Origin: Bacillota bacterium
GTDB lineage: Bacteria; Bacillota; Sulfobacillia; Symbiobacteriales; Symbiobacteriaceae
Length of the DNA: 5,106 nt
Reading direction: 5' to 3'
NCBI GenBank assembly: GCA_028287415.1
Contig: JAQBPS010000784.1
Location: 1-5,106 of the forward strand
Shown here: piece by piece, positions 1-4,832 of the stretch
Layout of the letters: the number at the start of each line of letters is the position of its first letter
Numbering within the stretch: position 1 is the stretch's first letter
Notes under the pieces: generated by a model
Database searches by the model: none
What the model was told of the DNA's origin: nothing
What the model saw: only the letters and a program-made list of their open reading frames with translations
Translations under genes and position numbers: made by a program

Positions 1-126
1 GATGCGATCGCCATTCCGTCAGACGCCTGGATGCTCCGCCACATGCTCCTTCCCGACCGCGGCCCGGGGCTGGTCGCACTGCGGGGCACTGAAACCACCG
101 TCGAGATTGACCAGCAATACGAATAG
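1..126 (+). CDS. C-terminal end of an unrecognised protein (partial)
   Basis: The first forward frame is open from the window edge to a TAG at 124-126, giving 41 residues that end in VEIDQQYE. Most third codon positions are G or C, as in the other genes here, and a strong hairpin begins 17 nt after the stop, which fits the end of a real gene. I recognise no motif: the visible part reads as a mixed hydrophobic stretch (WMLRHMLLP) followed by a probable beta strand (GLVALRG). The upstream portion lies outside the window, so function cannot be assigned. A longer open frame in a different phase crosses this stretch but overlaps the well-supported gene on the other strand and is not preferred. Confidence 0.55.
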   Translation, partial: DAIAIPSDAWMLRHMLLPDRGPGLVALRGTETTVEIDQQYE

Positions 127-143
127 ATGCCCCAATGGCAGAA

Positions 144-174
144 GCCCCCGTGGCGGCCAAGACGCCACGGGGGC
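144..174 (+). terminator. Strong hairpin after the first gene, terminator-like without a T-run
   Basis: A perfect 12-bp stem (GCCCCCGTGGCG at 144-155 with CGCCACGGGGGC at 163-174) closes a 7-nt loop, and A143/T175 can add one more pair. It begins 17 nt after the stop codon at 126. No T-tract follows on either strand, so it is either a factor-dependent or weak terminator or an mRNA 3'-end stabiliser. The stem is directly visible; the role is inferred. Confidence 0.5.
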
Positions 175-203
175 TGACGGGGAAACCCCATGCGGGGGAG
201 AGT

Positions 204-296
204 GTGAGAGGGGGCAAGCTCAAAACGCCCCGCACATTGCACTTACGCGTGCGGGGGGTTTTGTGCGCAGTCACGTGCGCTCTGACCCCCTCTCAC
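204..296. repeat. Nested inverted repeat that can form a three-way junction
   Basis: GTGAGAGGGGG (204-214) is the exact reverse complement of CCCCCTCTCAC (286-296). Enclosed are a 15-bp stem with one mismatch (221-235 with 249-263) and a smaller hairpin GCGCA/TGCGC (265-269 with 276-280), so the transcript of either strand could fold as a closed three-way junction. It lies between two convergent genes. It may be a composite bidirectional terminator, a dispersed intergenic repeat or a structured RNA; the sequence alone does not decide. Confidence 0.5.
221..263. terminator. Probable bidirectional intrinsic terminator
   Basis: CAAAACGCCCCGCAC (221-235) pairs with GTGCGGGGGGTTTTG (249-263) with a single G/G mismatch at 227/257 and a 13-nt loop. 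A GC-rich core flanked by AAAA on the left and TTTT on the right is the expected layout of a terminator working on both strands, and it lies between the convergent genes ending at 126 (+) and 349 (-). The T-tracts are only four bases, so efficiency may be moderate. Confidence 0.55.
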
Positions 297-298
297 TT

Positions 299-318
299 AA
301 ACAAACCCCTCGGTGGGG
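299..318 (-). terminator. Short terminator-like hairpin after the bacilliredoxin gene
   Basis: Read on the minus strand, CCCC (318-315), loop ACCGA (314-310), GGGG (309-306) is followed by TTTGTTT (305-299). It lies about 30 nt after the stop codon of the minus-strand gene ending at 349. The stem is only 4 bp but all GC, and the T-rich tail is the best on this side, so it may act with the larger hairpins beyond it. Confidence 0.35.
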
Positions 319-348
319 GGCGCTCGTCTTATTGGGTGAACCGCAGTT

Positions 349-696
349 TTACGCTTCCGCCACCGCCGCCTTGAGGGCCTCCACGGTGATGCCACGGTGC
401 GAGGTGTTCCAGACCCCGTGGCCATCCTTGATCAGCATGCTCTGGGGGCTTTCGTGGTTCACACCGACCCGCTCGGCGAGCGCCAGGGAGACCGGGCGCT
501 CCTCGATCACCCGCACGAAAGCCAGGGTGACCTTCTCGGCTTCAGGCTCGGCCAGGAACTGCTCCCACTCACGGTGGGCACGGGCAGAGACCGGTCAGGT
601 GGTCGAGTGCTTGAACAGCAGCACCGGGCGCTCGGCGGAATCGGCGAGCACGGCGTCGAGATCGGCCAGGGATAACAGGTGCCTGACGTCTGGCAT
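349..696 (-). CDS. brxC: Selenocysteine-containing bacilliredoxin (YtxJ/BrxC family), UGA read-through at codon 34
   Basis: This is a 115-residue thioredoxin-fold protein of the YtxJ/BrxC family, monothiol bacilliredoxins that remove bacillithiol from S-bacillithiolated proteins in the cytoplasm. The family core KHSTTCPIS appears here as KHSTT-UGA-PVS (residues 29-37), so the active-site Cys codon is TGA (597-595). The frame stays open after it, and family features continue: VIEERPVS, GVNHESPQ and an ending resembling the YtxJ 'WHxSH..IT' segment (WNTSHRGIT). There is no other in-frame stop before TAA at 351-349. A SECIS-like hairpin follows the TGA, and the tetranucleotide is TGAC. The protein has no Cys, so position 34 would be its only redox residue. 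ATG at 696 is chosen because AAGGAGGT lies 7 nt upstream; an ATG at 837 has no such support. Alternatives are a pseudogene or a sequencing error, less likely given the intact remainder. Length matches the family (about 105-115 residues). Confidence 0.82.
559..587 (-). promoter_or_regulatory. Candidate bacterial SECIS element
   Basis: On the minus strand just after the in-frame TGA, CTGC (587-584) pairs with GCAG (562-559) and CCCAC (578-574) pairs with GTGGG (568-564). The apical loop is CGTGA (573-569), with an asymmetric internal loop of 5 nt against 1 nt. Twenty-one nucleotides separate the TGA from the loop, and a G occupies the second loop position. Bacterial SECIS elements are stem-loops inside the reading frame shortly after UGA, with a conserved G at the start of a small apical loop that SelB recognises; this one fits. 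Folding was done by eye. Confidence 0.65.
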
Positions 697-703
697 GAAC
701 AGG

Positions 704-711
704 ACCTCCTT
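704..711 (-). promoter_or_regulatory. Ribosome-binding site of the bacilliredoxin gene
   Basis: AAGGAGGT, a perfect anti-16S match, lies 7 nt upstream of ATG 696-694. It decides the start in favour of this codon over the upstream in-frame ATG at 837. Confidence 0.9.
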
Positions 712-731
712 CAAACGAGTAGACTCTCCTC

Positions 732-749
732 TATGTGACGTCCTACATA
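732..749. promoter_or_regulatory. Operator-like palindrome TATGT-N8-ACATA
   Basis: TATGT (732-736) and ACATA (745-749) form a perfect inverted repeat around an 8-nt spacer that itself contains the palindrome GACGTC (737-742). The inner part reads ATGT-N8-ACAT, the arrangement known for PadR-family repressor sites. It lies 36 nt upstream of the bacilliredoxin start, in the divergent region shared with the lipoprotein gene. No regulator gene is in the window; assignment to PadR is inference from the motif only. Confidence 0.35.
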
Positions 750-767
750 CAGCCCTGGATACCCGGC

Positions 768-786
768 GGCAGCCATCACCGCTGCC
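768..786. repeat. Short inverted repeat in the divergent intergenic region
   Basis: GGCAGC (768-773) and GCTGCC (781-786) form a 6-bp stem with a 7-nt loop. It lies between the divergent starts at 696 and 900 and could be an operator half-site pair or a leader hairpin. No family is recognised. Confidence 0.3.
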
Positions 787-884
787 AGTTCTTGTCCGGC
801 ACTGGCGATCGTATGCTATGCAGGAGAATACTTCCATCTCGTGGTAATACTTACTGCAGGTTGTGACTTTCCCCCGGCCGCAGG

Positions 885-891
885 AAAGGAG
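885..891 (+). promoter_or_regulatory. Ribosome-binding site of the lipoprotein gene
   Basis: AAAGGAG lies 8 nt before the GTG at 900-902. This supports initiation at GTG immediately before the lipoprotein signal peptide. Confidence 0.8.
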
Positions 892-899
892 TCGTTTCC

Positions 900-1331
900 G
901 TGAAGCTGCGCCCCTGCCTTCTGCTGCTCAGTTTCCTGCTGGCTGCCAGCCTGCTCACCGGGTGCGGCCTGTTCGCGAGCAATCCGCCCGCGGTCGGCGC
1001 TGTCACCCTGACGGACAAAGTGGATGCGAGCACCAAGGCGCCGCTGACATCCCTGACCAAGTTCCCGAAAGAGTCGAAGCTCATGTACGTCTCCGCCCGG
1101 GTGGAGAACGCCCGCAAGGGCACCAGGGTGGAAGCCCGCTGGTACTATGACAAGGAAGGCAATGGCCAGTATGGTGTGGTGGACACCGCCACCGTCACCT
1201 TTGACGTGCAGGGCGACCGTTATGTCGCCTTCAGCCTGGCCGCGGCAACCACTTTCCCCACCGGCAAGTACAAGGTTGAAATCTACCTGGATGACAAGCT
1301 GGCCAAGGAGCAACCCTTCACCGCAGACTAG
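900..1331 (+). CDS. Small secreted lipoprotein of unknown function
   Basis: This 143-residue protein starts at GTG with AAAGGAG 8 nt upstream. Residues 1-22 are a lipoprotein signal peptide: basic MKLR, a hydrophobic stretch (residues 7-19), then lipobox L19-T20-G21-C22, so Cys22 should be lipidated and the protein anchored on the outer face of the membrane. The mature part (about 121 residues) is rich in alternating hydrophobic and polar residues typical of beta strands, for example MYVSARVEN, ATVTFDVQG and YKVEIYLDD. It ends in the pattern G-K-Y-K-V-E-I-Y-L-D-D-K-L-A-K-E-Q-P-F, common at the end of Ig-like domains of secreted Gram-positive proteins. No catalytic motif or Cys pair is visible, which suggests a ligand- or partner-binding role. 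It stands alone, divergent from the bacilliredoxin gene and followed by its own terminator. Confidence 0.85.
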   Translation: MKLRPCLLLLSFLLAASLLTGCGLFASNPPAVGAVTLTDKVDASTKAPLTSLTKFPKESKLMYVSARVENARKGTRVEARWYYDKEGNGQYGVVDTATVTFDVQGDRYVAFSLAAATTFPTGKYKVEIYLDDKLAKEQPFTAD

Positions 1332-1337
1332 CCGGCT

Positions 1338-1352
1338 GCGGGCCCAGCCCGC
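1338..1352. repeat. Short GC hairpin after the lipoprotein gene
   Basis: GCGGGC (1338-1343) pairs with GCCCGC (1347-1352) around a 3-nt loop, just after the stop at 1331. It has no T-tail and probably only adds structure ahead of the main terminator. Confidence 0.3.
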
Positions 1353-1364
1353 CCCCGGAATCAC

Positions 1365-1402
1365 AGGCGCCGGACCCCGCCCCCAGGCGGAGCCCGGCGC
1401 CT
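1365..1402 (+). terminator. Intrinsic terminator of the lipoprotein gene, between convergent genes
   Basis: AGGCGCCGG (1365-1373) pairs perfectly with CCGGCGCCT (1394-1402). Beyond a 3x3 internal loop, CCGCC (1377-1381) pairs with GGCGG (1386-1390) around loop CCCA. The forward side is followed by TTTCGCTGTT (stem end included), a modest T-tract. The hairpin ends 7 nt before the stop of the minus-strand acetyltransferase gene, so it may serve both strands. Confidence 0.65.
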
Positions 1403-1409
1403 TTCGCTG

Positions 1410-2042
1410 TTAGACCTGAACCGCCCCTCGCAGCATAATCAGCCAGTCTCCCTGACTGTCGCTGGTGCGGTCCACCGCGCGGAAGCCCACGTGGCTGTAC
1501 AGCCGCACCGCCGGGGTGGTATCGGGCCGCACCTCCCGGCGCACCGGGTGAGCGCCGAGCCGGTCCAGCCGTCCCAGCGCGAGCTTGCACAGCTCCCCGG
1601 CAATGTGCCGCCCCTGGTGCTGGGGATGCACGGCGACCGACAGGATGCGCGCATCCGCCTTCACCTTGGGCTTTATGCTACTTCGCCAGAAGTCCATCTG
1701 GTTCGCGACCAGCGCCCGCACCGGCGCCCAGCCAATCCCATAGTGACCCGACATCCACCCCCACAGCCAGCGGAAAATGAATCCGTCGAATACGGCCGTC
1801 GGGACGAGTCGGGAGGTTTGTGCCGGTGCGAAGATATACCCGGCAATCCGGCCCTGACCTTCATCAGCGACGAAAAATGCGTCGGGCTCGGCCTCCAGGC
1901 AGAGTTCGAAGGGCTGGGCCACCACGCGGGGGTCGGGTGGTTGGTCAAAGTAGTGGTCGATGCTCTCGGGAAAGGCGGCGGTAAATACCTGGGCCACGCC
2001 TTCCATATCCGCCTGCGTAGCTTGTCGATAATTATAGGTCAA
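1410..2042 (-). CDS. GNAT-family N-acetyltransferase
   Basis: This 210-residue cytoplasmic protein has the GNAT fold, which transfers an acetyl group from acetyl-CoA to an amine. The N-terminus (YRQATQADMEGVAQVF, residues 5-20) is the usual beta1-alpha1 opening. Residues 133-151 (ILSVAVHP, then QHQGRHIAGEL) are motif A with the acetyl-CoA pyrophosphate loop; the final small residue of the Q/R-x-x-G-x-G/A signature is His146, which is unusual. Residues 178-187 (AVRLYSHVGF) are the standard late motif. The start is TTG at 2042-2040, supported by GGGAGGT 8 nt upstream; no better ATG exists. It begins 6 nt after the stop of the deacetylase gene, whose last codon overlaps this ribosome-binding site, so translation is probably coupled. 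The acceptor substrate is unknown. An inserted, Trp-rich segment (residues 84-120) may shape the acceptor site. Confidence 0.85.
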   Translation of the reverse strand: MTYNYRQATQADMEGVAQVFTAAFPESIDHYFDQPPDPRVVAQPFELCLEAEPDAFFVADEGQGRIAGYIFAPAQTSRLVPTAVFDGFIFRWLWGWMSGHYGIGWAPVRALVANQMDFWRSSIKPKVKADARILSVAVHPQHQGRHIAGELCKLALGRLDRLGAHPVRREVRPDTTPAVRLYSHVGFRAVDRTSDSQGDWLIMLRGAVQV

Positions 2043-2048
2043 AGTGTT

Positions 2049-3623
2049 CTACCTCCCATCCAGGGAGATCGCCCGCCACGCGCTGCGGTCGATCAGAGCG
2101 GGACCGACATGGCTCTCTACGGCGACCATGATCGAGTCACGGGCGCCCAGGGCTTCAAGTGGTATGCTGAAGCGGATCCAGGAGCCCTGTATGTCGGCGG
2201 TGCGCTGCCAGGCGCTGTTGCCGGCCGGCGCCGGCTCGATGCGAATGGCGCCCCGCGCGGGGACGACCGCGTGCACCATCTGGCCCCACCCCTCGCCAGT
2301 CTTGAAACCGCGCGCATAGAAATGAATCTCTACGGGGGGCCACGGTGACGATGCCATGTGCGCGGCAAGGTACAGGGTATCACCCTGCCGGGCGGCATAG
2401 ACACCGAGCAGATCGGCGCCACGCTCCATCTCCCGTGCGACGGTGTCAGCCCGCGGGTCGCTGATCACTTGCTGCCAGCTCTGATCGGGCCACGGTGGGA
2501 GCAGCAGCGCTGCGGGCACCGGGTGAGGCGGTGCCGCTGTGAGCACGACCCGGTCCATCGTACCGAACAGCTCGTTTTTGCGCACGAAGCTCTGCATGTA
2601 CCGACGCAGTATGGTGTACTGCGTGTGGTAGGCCTGGATGGCCTCCCCCTTGTGCTGCACCTGTTCTGGTGTCAACGCCAGCGTATGCCACTGGGTCATG
2701 CCGTCGGCCATCTTTGCCGGCGGCAACAGGGCATCCTGCGGGCGGAACCCCTTGGGCGCCGGCCAGTCGCCACGGTGGACCAGGTAGAGCCACTCCGCCG
2801 GTGGCTGCCACGTCGGATCGGTCCGGCGCAGCTCCTCCAGTGCGGCGGTGACCAGCACCGAGAGCCCCCAGTGGTCCACGTGCGCCTCGTTCGGGTGCGG
2901 GTAGACGATCACACCCGGACGAACCTCGCGCATGATCGCCTCCAGCTCCGCCACCAATGCGTGACCGGCAAAGGGCGAGCCCGGGGTGCGGGCCTCCGCA
3001 TAAGGAACACGCGAAACGCCAGTGGTGGGGCTGGAACAGGGATTGCTTTCACTCCAGCAGTCTTGCCAGAGCCGATTCAGCCCCTGATCCGGATAGCCGA
3101 GAAAGGTGAGGTGGTCCGGCGGCAGCCCGAGCGCCACCAGGGCCGACCGGCTCTCGCTCAGCCGGGTTCGGCCGAAAGCGAGCATTTCCGGTGCGTGCAC
3201 GCCCACCCGCCGGTAGTGTGCCTCCGCAGCCAGCCTGAAAGCGTCGCCGCCGGTCACCAGCACGACCCGCGGGTTCTCACCGCGAGCCTGGAACTGCTGG
3301 AGCAGGCCGCCCGCCGCCAGCGATTCATCATCGCTGTGTGGGGCCAGGACAAGCACGGGGCCTGCATGGGCAGGCAATGCGGTGATGGGGCCAAGGCGGG
3401 GCGCCGGCGGGAAGAAATAGCCCCATAAAGACCAGGCCATCAGCACCAGAACGATCCACACGAATGTCCGCCGCAGGCGCCTGCGAAAATGCGGCGGCTG
3501 CTTCAGTTGGTCCGGATCGGTCAGGTGGAGGTGCTGGTTGAACTGAAGCCTACGTCTCGTGTCAATCACCCCCTGCTTGTGCCTACACGGGAATACATTG
3601 TACCTTATTCGCCGTGGTGTCAA
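2049..3623 (-). CDS. Membrane-anchored PIG-L/LmbE-type zinc deacetylase with extra C-terminal domain
   Basis: Up to 524 residues. Members of this family hydrolyse N-acetyl groups, typically on N-acetylglucosamine-containing substrates, using zinc. A basic segment (RRRLRR, residues 47-52) precedes one hydrophobic helix (about 54-71), so the catalytic part should lie outside the membrane. The catalytic domain opens at VLVLAPHSDDES with the P-H-x-D-D-E motif (His96, Asp98, Asp99). The second metal-site segment is YPHPNEAHVDH (241-251), and AYHTQ (331-335) matches the conserved late H-x-Q region. About 130 further residues (390-524) look like a beta-sandwich and are not part of the core family. 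The start shown is TTG 3623 with GGGGAG 8 nt upstream; GTG at 3569 is an alternative, and the TTG also lies in a promoter-like sequence. The gene begins 23 nt after the M20D gene. Size and the membrane anchor argue against bacillithiol BshB, which is a small soluble protein. Substrate unknown. Confidence 0.85.
   Translation of the reverse strand: MTPRRIRYNVFPCRHKQGVIDTRRRLQFNQHLHLTDPDQLKQPPHFRRRLRRTFVWIVLVLMAWSLWGYFFPPAPRLGPITALPAHAGPVLVLAPHSDDESLAAGGLLQQFQARGENPRVVLVTGGDAFRLAAEAHYRRVGVHAPEMLAFGRTRLSESRSALVALGLPPDHLTFLGYPDQGLNRLWQDCWSESNPCSSPTTGVSRVPYAEARTPGSPFAGHALVAELEAIMREVRPGVIVYPHPNEAHVDHWGLSVLVTAALEELRRTDPTWQPPAEWLYLVHRGDWPAPKGFRPQDALLPPAKMADGMTQWHTLALTPEQVQHKGEAIQAYHTQYTILRRYMQSFVRKNELFGTMDRVVLTAAPPHPVPAALLLPPWPDQSWQQVISDPRADTVAREMERGADLLGVYAARQGDTLYLAAHMASSPWPPVEIHFYARGFKTGEGWGQMVHAVVPARGAIRIEPAPAGNSAWQRTADIQGSWIRFSIPLEALGARDSIMVAVESHVGPALIDRSAWRAISLDGR
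2051..2057 (-). promoter_or_regulatory. Ribosome-binding site supporting a TTG start of the acetyltransferase
   Basis: GGGAGGT on the minus strand lies 8 nt before the TTG at 2042. It overlaps the TAG stop (2051-2049) of the upstream deacetylase gene, a layout typical of translational coupling. Confidence 0.8.
3597..3623 (-). promoter_or_regulatory. Promoter-like sequence at the start of the deacetylase gene
   Basis: On the minus strand TTGACA (3623-3618) is a perfect -35 hexamer and TACAAT (3602-3597) matches the -10 consensus at 5 of 6 positions, but the spacer is 15 bp, shorter than the usual 16-18. Its first three bases are the proposed TTG start codon. If it is active, the deacetylase and acetyltransferase would have their own promoter and translation would begin further downstream, for example at GTG 3569. 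Confidence 0.35.
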
Positions 3624-3631
3624 ACCCCTTT

Positions 3632-3637
3632 CTCCCC
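3632..3637 (-). promoter_or_regulatory. Candidate ribosome-binding site for the TTG start of the deacetylase
   Basis: GGGGAG on the minus strand lies 8 nt before TTG 3623, in the 23-nt gap after the M20D stop. It favours TTG 3623 over GTG 3569, whose AGGGG is directly adjacent and so too close. Confidence 0.5.
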
Positions 3638-3646
3638 GGGCCGGCG

Positions 3647-4816
3647 CTATGCACCCAGAAGCGCGAGCGTGGCCCCGTGCAGAATCGCGAGCCCCTGGGG
3701 CAGCGCGTCTTCGTCCACCGTAAACCTGGGATGGTGGTGTGCGGCAGTGATCCCCTTCGCCGCGTTGCCCGCGCCCAGCCAGAGGTAGGCGCCCGGCTTC
3801 ACCTGGGTGTAGTACGAGAAATCCTCCCCGCCCATCATCGGTTCCTGCCCGTGCACATGCTCTGCTCCCAGCACTGCACGGGCGGCAGCCGCCAGTACCG
3901 CACTCTCGGACGGGTGGTTCACCAGTGCGGGGTAGCCCTTGCGGTAGTCGAACTGATAGGTGGCGCCGGCAGCCTGGCAGTTGCCGGCAATGATCCGCTC
4001 CAGCTCGACCATCACCGTGGCCTGCACCGCAGGATCGAACGTGCGGACAGTGCCGGTAAAGGTCGCCTCATTGGCGATCACGTTCGGGGCGGCGCCGGCA
4101 TGGAATGCGCCGACCGTCACGACCGCTGCCTTCGTGGGAGCGATGCGCCGGCTCACAATGGCCTGGAGGGCGGCGACTGTTTCTGCGGCCACCAGCAGGG
4201 CGTCGACGGTGGTGTGCGGCATGGCGCCGTGGCCGCCGCGGCCGTGGATGGTACAGGTAAAGCGATCGCTGTTGGCGCTGACTGGTCCCGCAGAGATGTA
4301 GGCATTGCCCACCGGCTGGTCGGACATCAGGTGGAGGCCGATCACATGATCGACATCATCCAGAACACCCGCCTTGACCAGCCCGATGGCGCCGCCGGGC
4401 GGCTGCTCCTCGGCCGCCTGAAAGAGCAGCTTCACCCGGCCGGGGAAGTCCCGGTTGGCAGAGAGGAGCTGCGCCAGGCCCAGCAGATTCGCCGTGTGTC
4501 CGTCATGGCCGCAGGCATGCATGACGCCTGGTTGGGTGGAGCGAAACGCGAAGTCGTTCTGCTCGTCGATCGGCAGTGCGTCGAAATCCGCCCGGACGGC
4601 CACCGTGAGGCCGGGGCGGTTGCCCTCGATCACGCCGACCACGGAGGTGTCGGCCGGCAGGGTGAAGGGAATGCCCCACTCCGTCAGCCGGGCCTGGATA
4701 AACCGGGAGGTCGCGAATTCCTGAAAGCTCAGCTCGGGGTTCGCATGCAGGTGGCGGCGCCACGCGACCAGCTGCTCGGCCAGCTGCTGGGTGACGGGAC
4801 TCTGCTGGATGGTCAT
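3647..4816 (-). CDS. M20D-family N-acyl-amino-acid amidohydrolase
   Basis: This 389-residue cytoplasmic dinuclear-metal hydrolase has the usual length for the M20D group (aminoacylase, hippurate and IAA-amino-acid hydrolases), which cleaves the N-acyl bond of acylated amino acids. All family landmarks are present: WRRHLHANPELSFQE (19-33), RADFDALP (75-82), MHACGHDGHT (99-108) with metal ligands Cys102 and His104, catalytic pair Glu136-Glu137, His162, the dimerisation-domain segment GRGGHGAMPH (192-201), MGGEDFSYY (328-336) and the late metal ligand His361 in HHPRF. ATG 4816 is chosen because GAGGGAG lies 8 nt upstream and the preceding open frame is remnant of another gene. It is the first intact gene of the minus-strand cluster. 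The acyl group and amino acid cannot be read from sequence; peptide or cysteine-conjugate substrates are possible. Confidence 0.93.
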   Translation of the reverse strand: MTIQQSPVTQQLAEQLVAWRRHLHANPELSFQEFATSRFIQARLTEWGIPFTLPADTSVVGVIEGNRPGLTVAVRADFDALPIDEQNDFAFRSTQPGVMHACGHDGHTANLLGLAQLLSANRDFPGRVKLLFQAAEEQPPGGAIGLVKAGVLDDVDHVIGLHLMSDQPVGNAYISAGPVSANSDRFTCTIHGRGGHGAMPHTTVDALLVAAETVAALQAIVSRRIAPTKAAVVTVGAFHAGAAPNVIANEATFTGTVRTFDPAVQATVMVELERIIAGNCQAAGATYQFDYRKGYPALVNHPSESAVLAAAARAVLGAEHVHGQEPMMGGEDFSYYTQVKPGAYLWLGAGNAAKGITAAHHHPRFTVDEDALPQGLAILHGATLALLGA

Positions 4817-4824
4817 GAGAATGT

Positions 4825-4831
4825 CTCCCTC
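4825..4831 (-). promoter_or_regulatory. Ribosome-binding site of the M20D gene
   Basis: GAGGGAG on the minus strand lies 8 nt before ATG 4816. It decides the start, because the same frame stays open upstream to 5077 through remnant sequence. Confidence 0.75.
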
Positions 4832-4832
4832 T

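Noticed and set aside
204..296. tRNA, T-box or riboswitch in the structured intergenic region
   Set aside because: There is no tRNA cloverleaf, T-box sequence or known aptamer core, and the region lies at the 3' ends of two convergent genes rather than in a leader.
349..696. Bacilliredoxin gene as a simple pseudogene
   Set aside because: No frameshift or second stop, intact ribosome-binding site, conserved sequence on both sides, TGA exactly at the catalytic Cys, and a SECIS-like hairpin all favour Sec. It remains possible if the genome lacks Sec machinery.
792..817. TTGTCC...TATGCT as a promoter for the lipoprotein gene
   Set aside because: The spacer is 14 bp and both hexamers match at only four positions; nearby alternatives (AATACT, TAATAC) lack a -35 partner.
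595..837. Minus-strand 80-residue protein ending at the TGA
   Set aside because: It starts at an ATG with no ribosome-binding site and includes upstream non-coding DNA. The true start is ATG 696, and the TGA is better explained as Sec.
2..847. Long forward open frame of 281 codons
   Set aside because: It overlaps the first gene's terminal hairpin, the whole intergenic repeat region and the well-supported minus-strand bacilliredoxin. Its translation is low-complexity (rich in R, S, T, P) without recognisable motifs, and there is no ribosome-binding site.
816..1364. Minus-strand 182-codon open frame opposite the lipoprotein
   Set aside because: It is a mirror of the lipoprotein gene, which has a clear signal peptide, lipobox and ribosome-binding site.
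1491..2348. Forward 285-codon open frame
   Set aside because: It lies opposite the acetyltransferase and the end of the deacetylase, both with family motifs; its translation has none.
2358..3428. Forward 356-codon open frame
   Set aside because: It is antisense to the PIG-L deacetylase, rich in R, H and P, and without motifs or a start signal; a GC-rich shadow frame.
2049..3623. Deacetylase as bacillithiol biosynthesis enzyme BshB or a bacillithiol-conjugate amidase
   Set aside because: The bacilliredoxin makes it tempting, but those enzymes are small soluble proteins of about 220-240 residues. This one has a membrane anchor, an extracytoplasmic catalytic domain and a large C-terminal extension.
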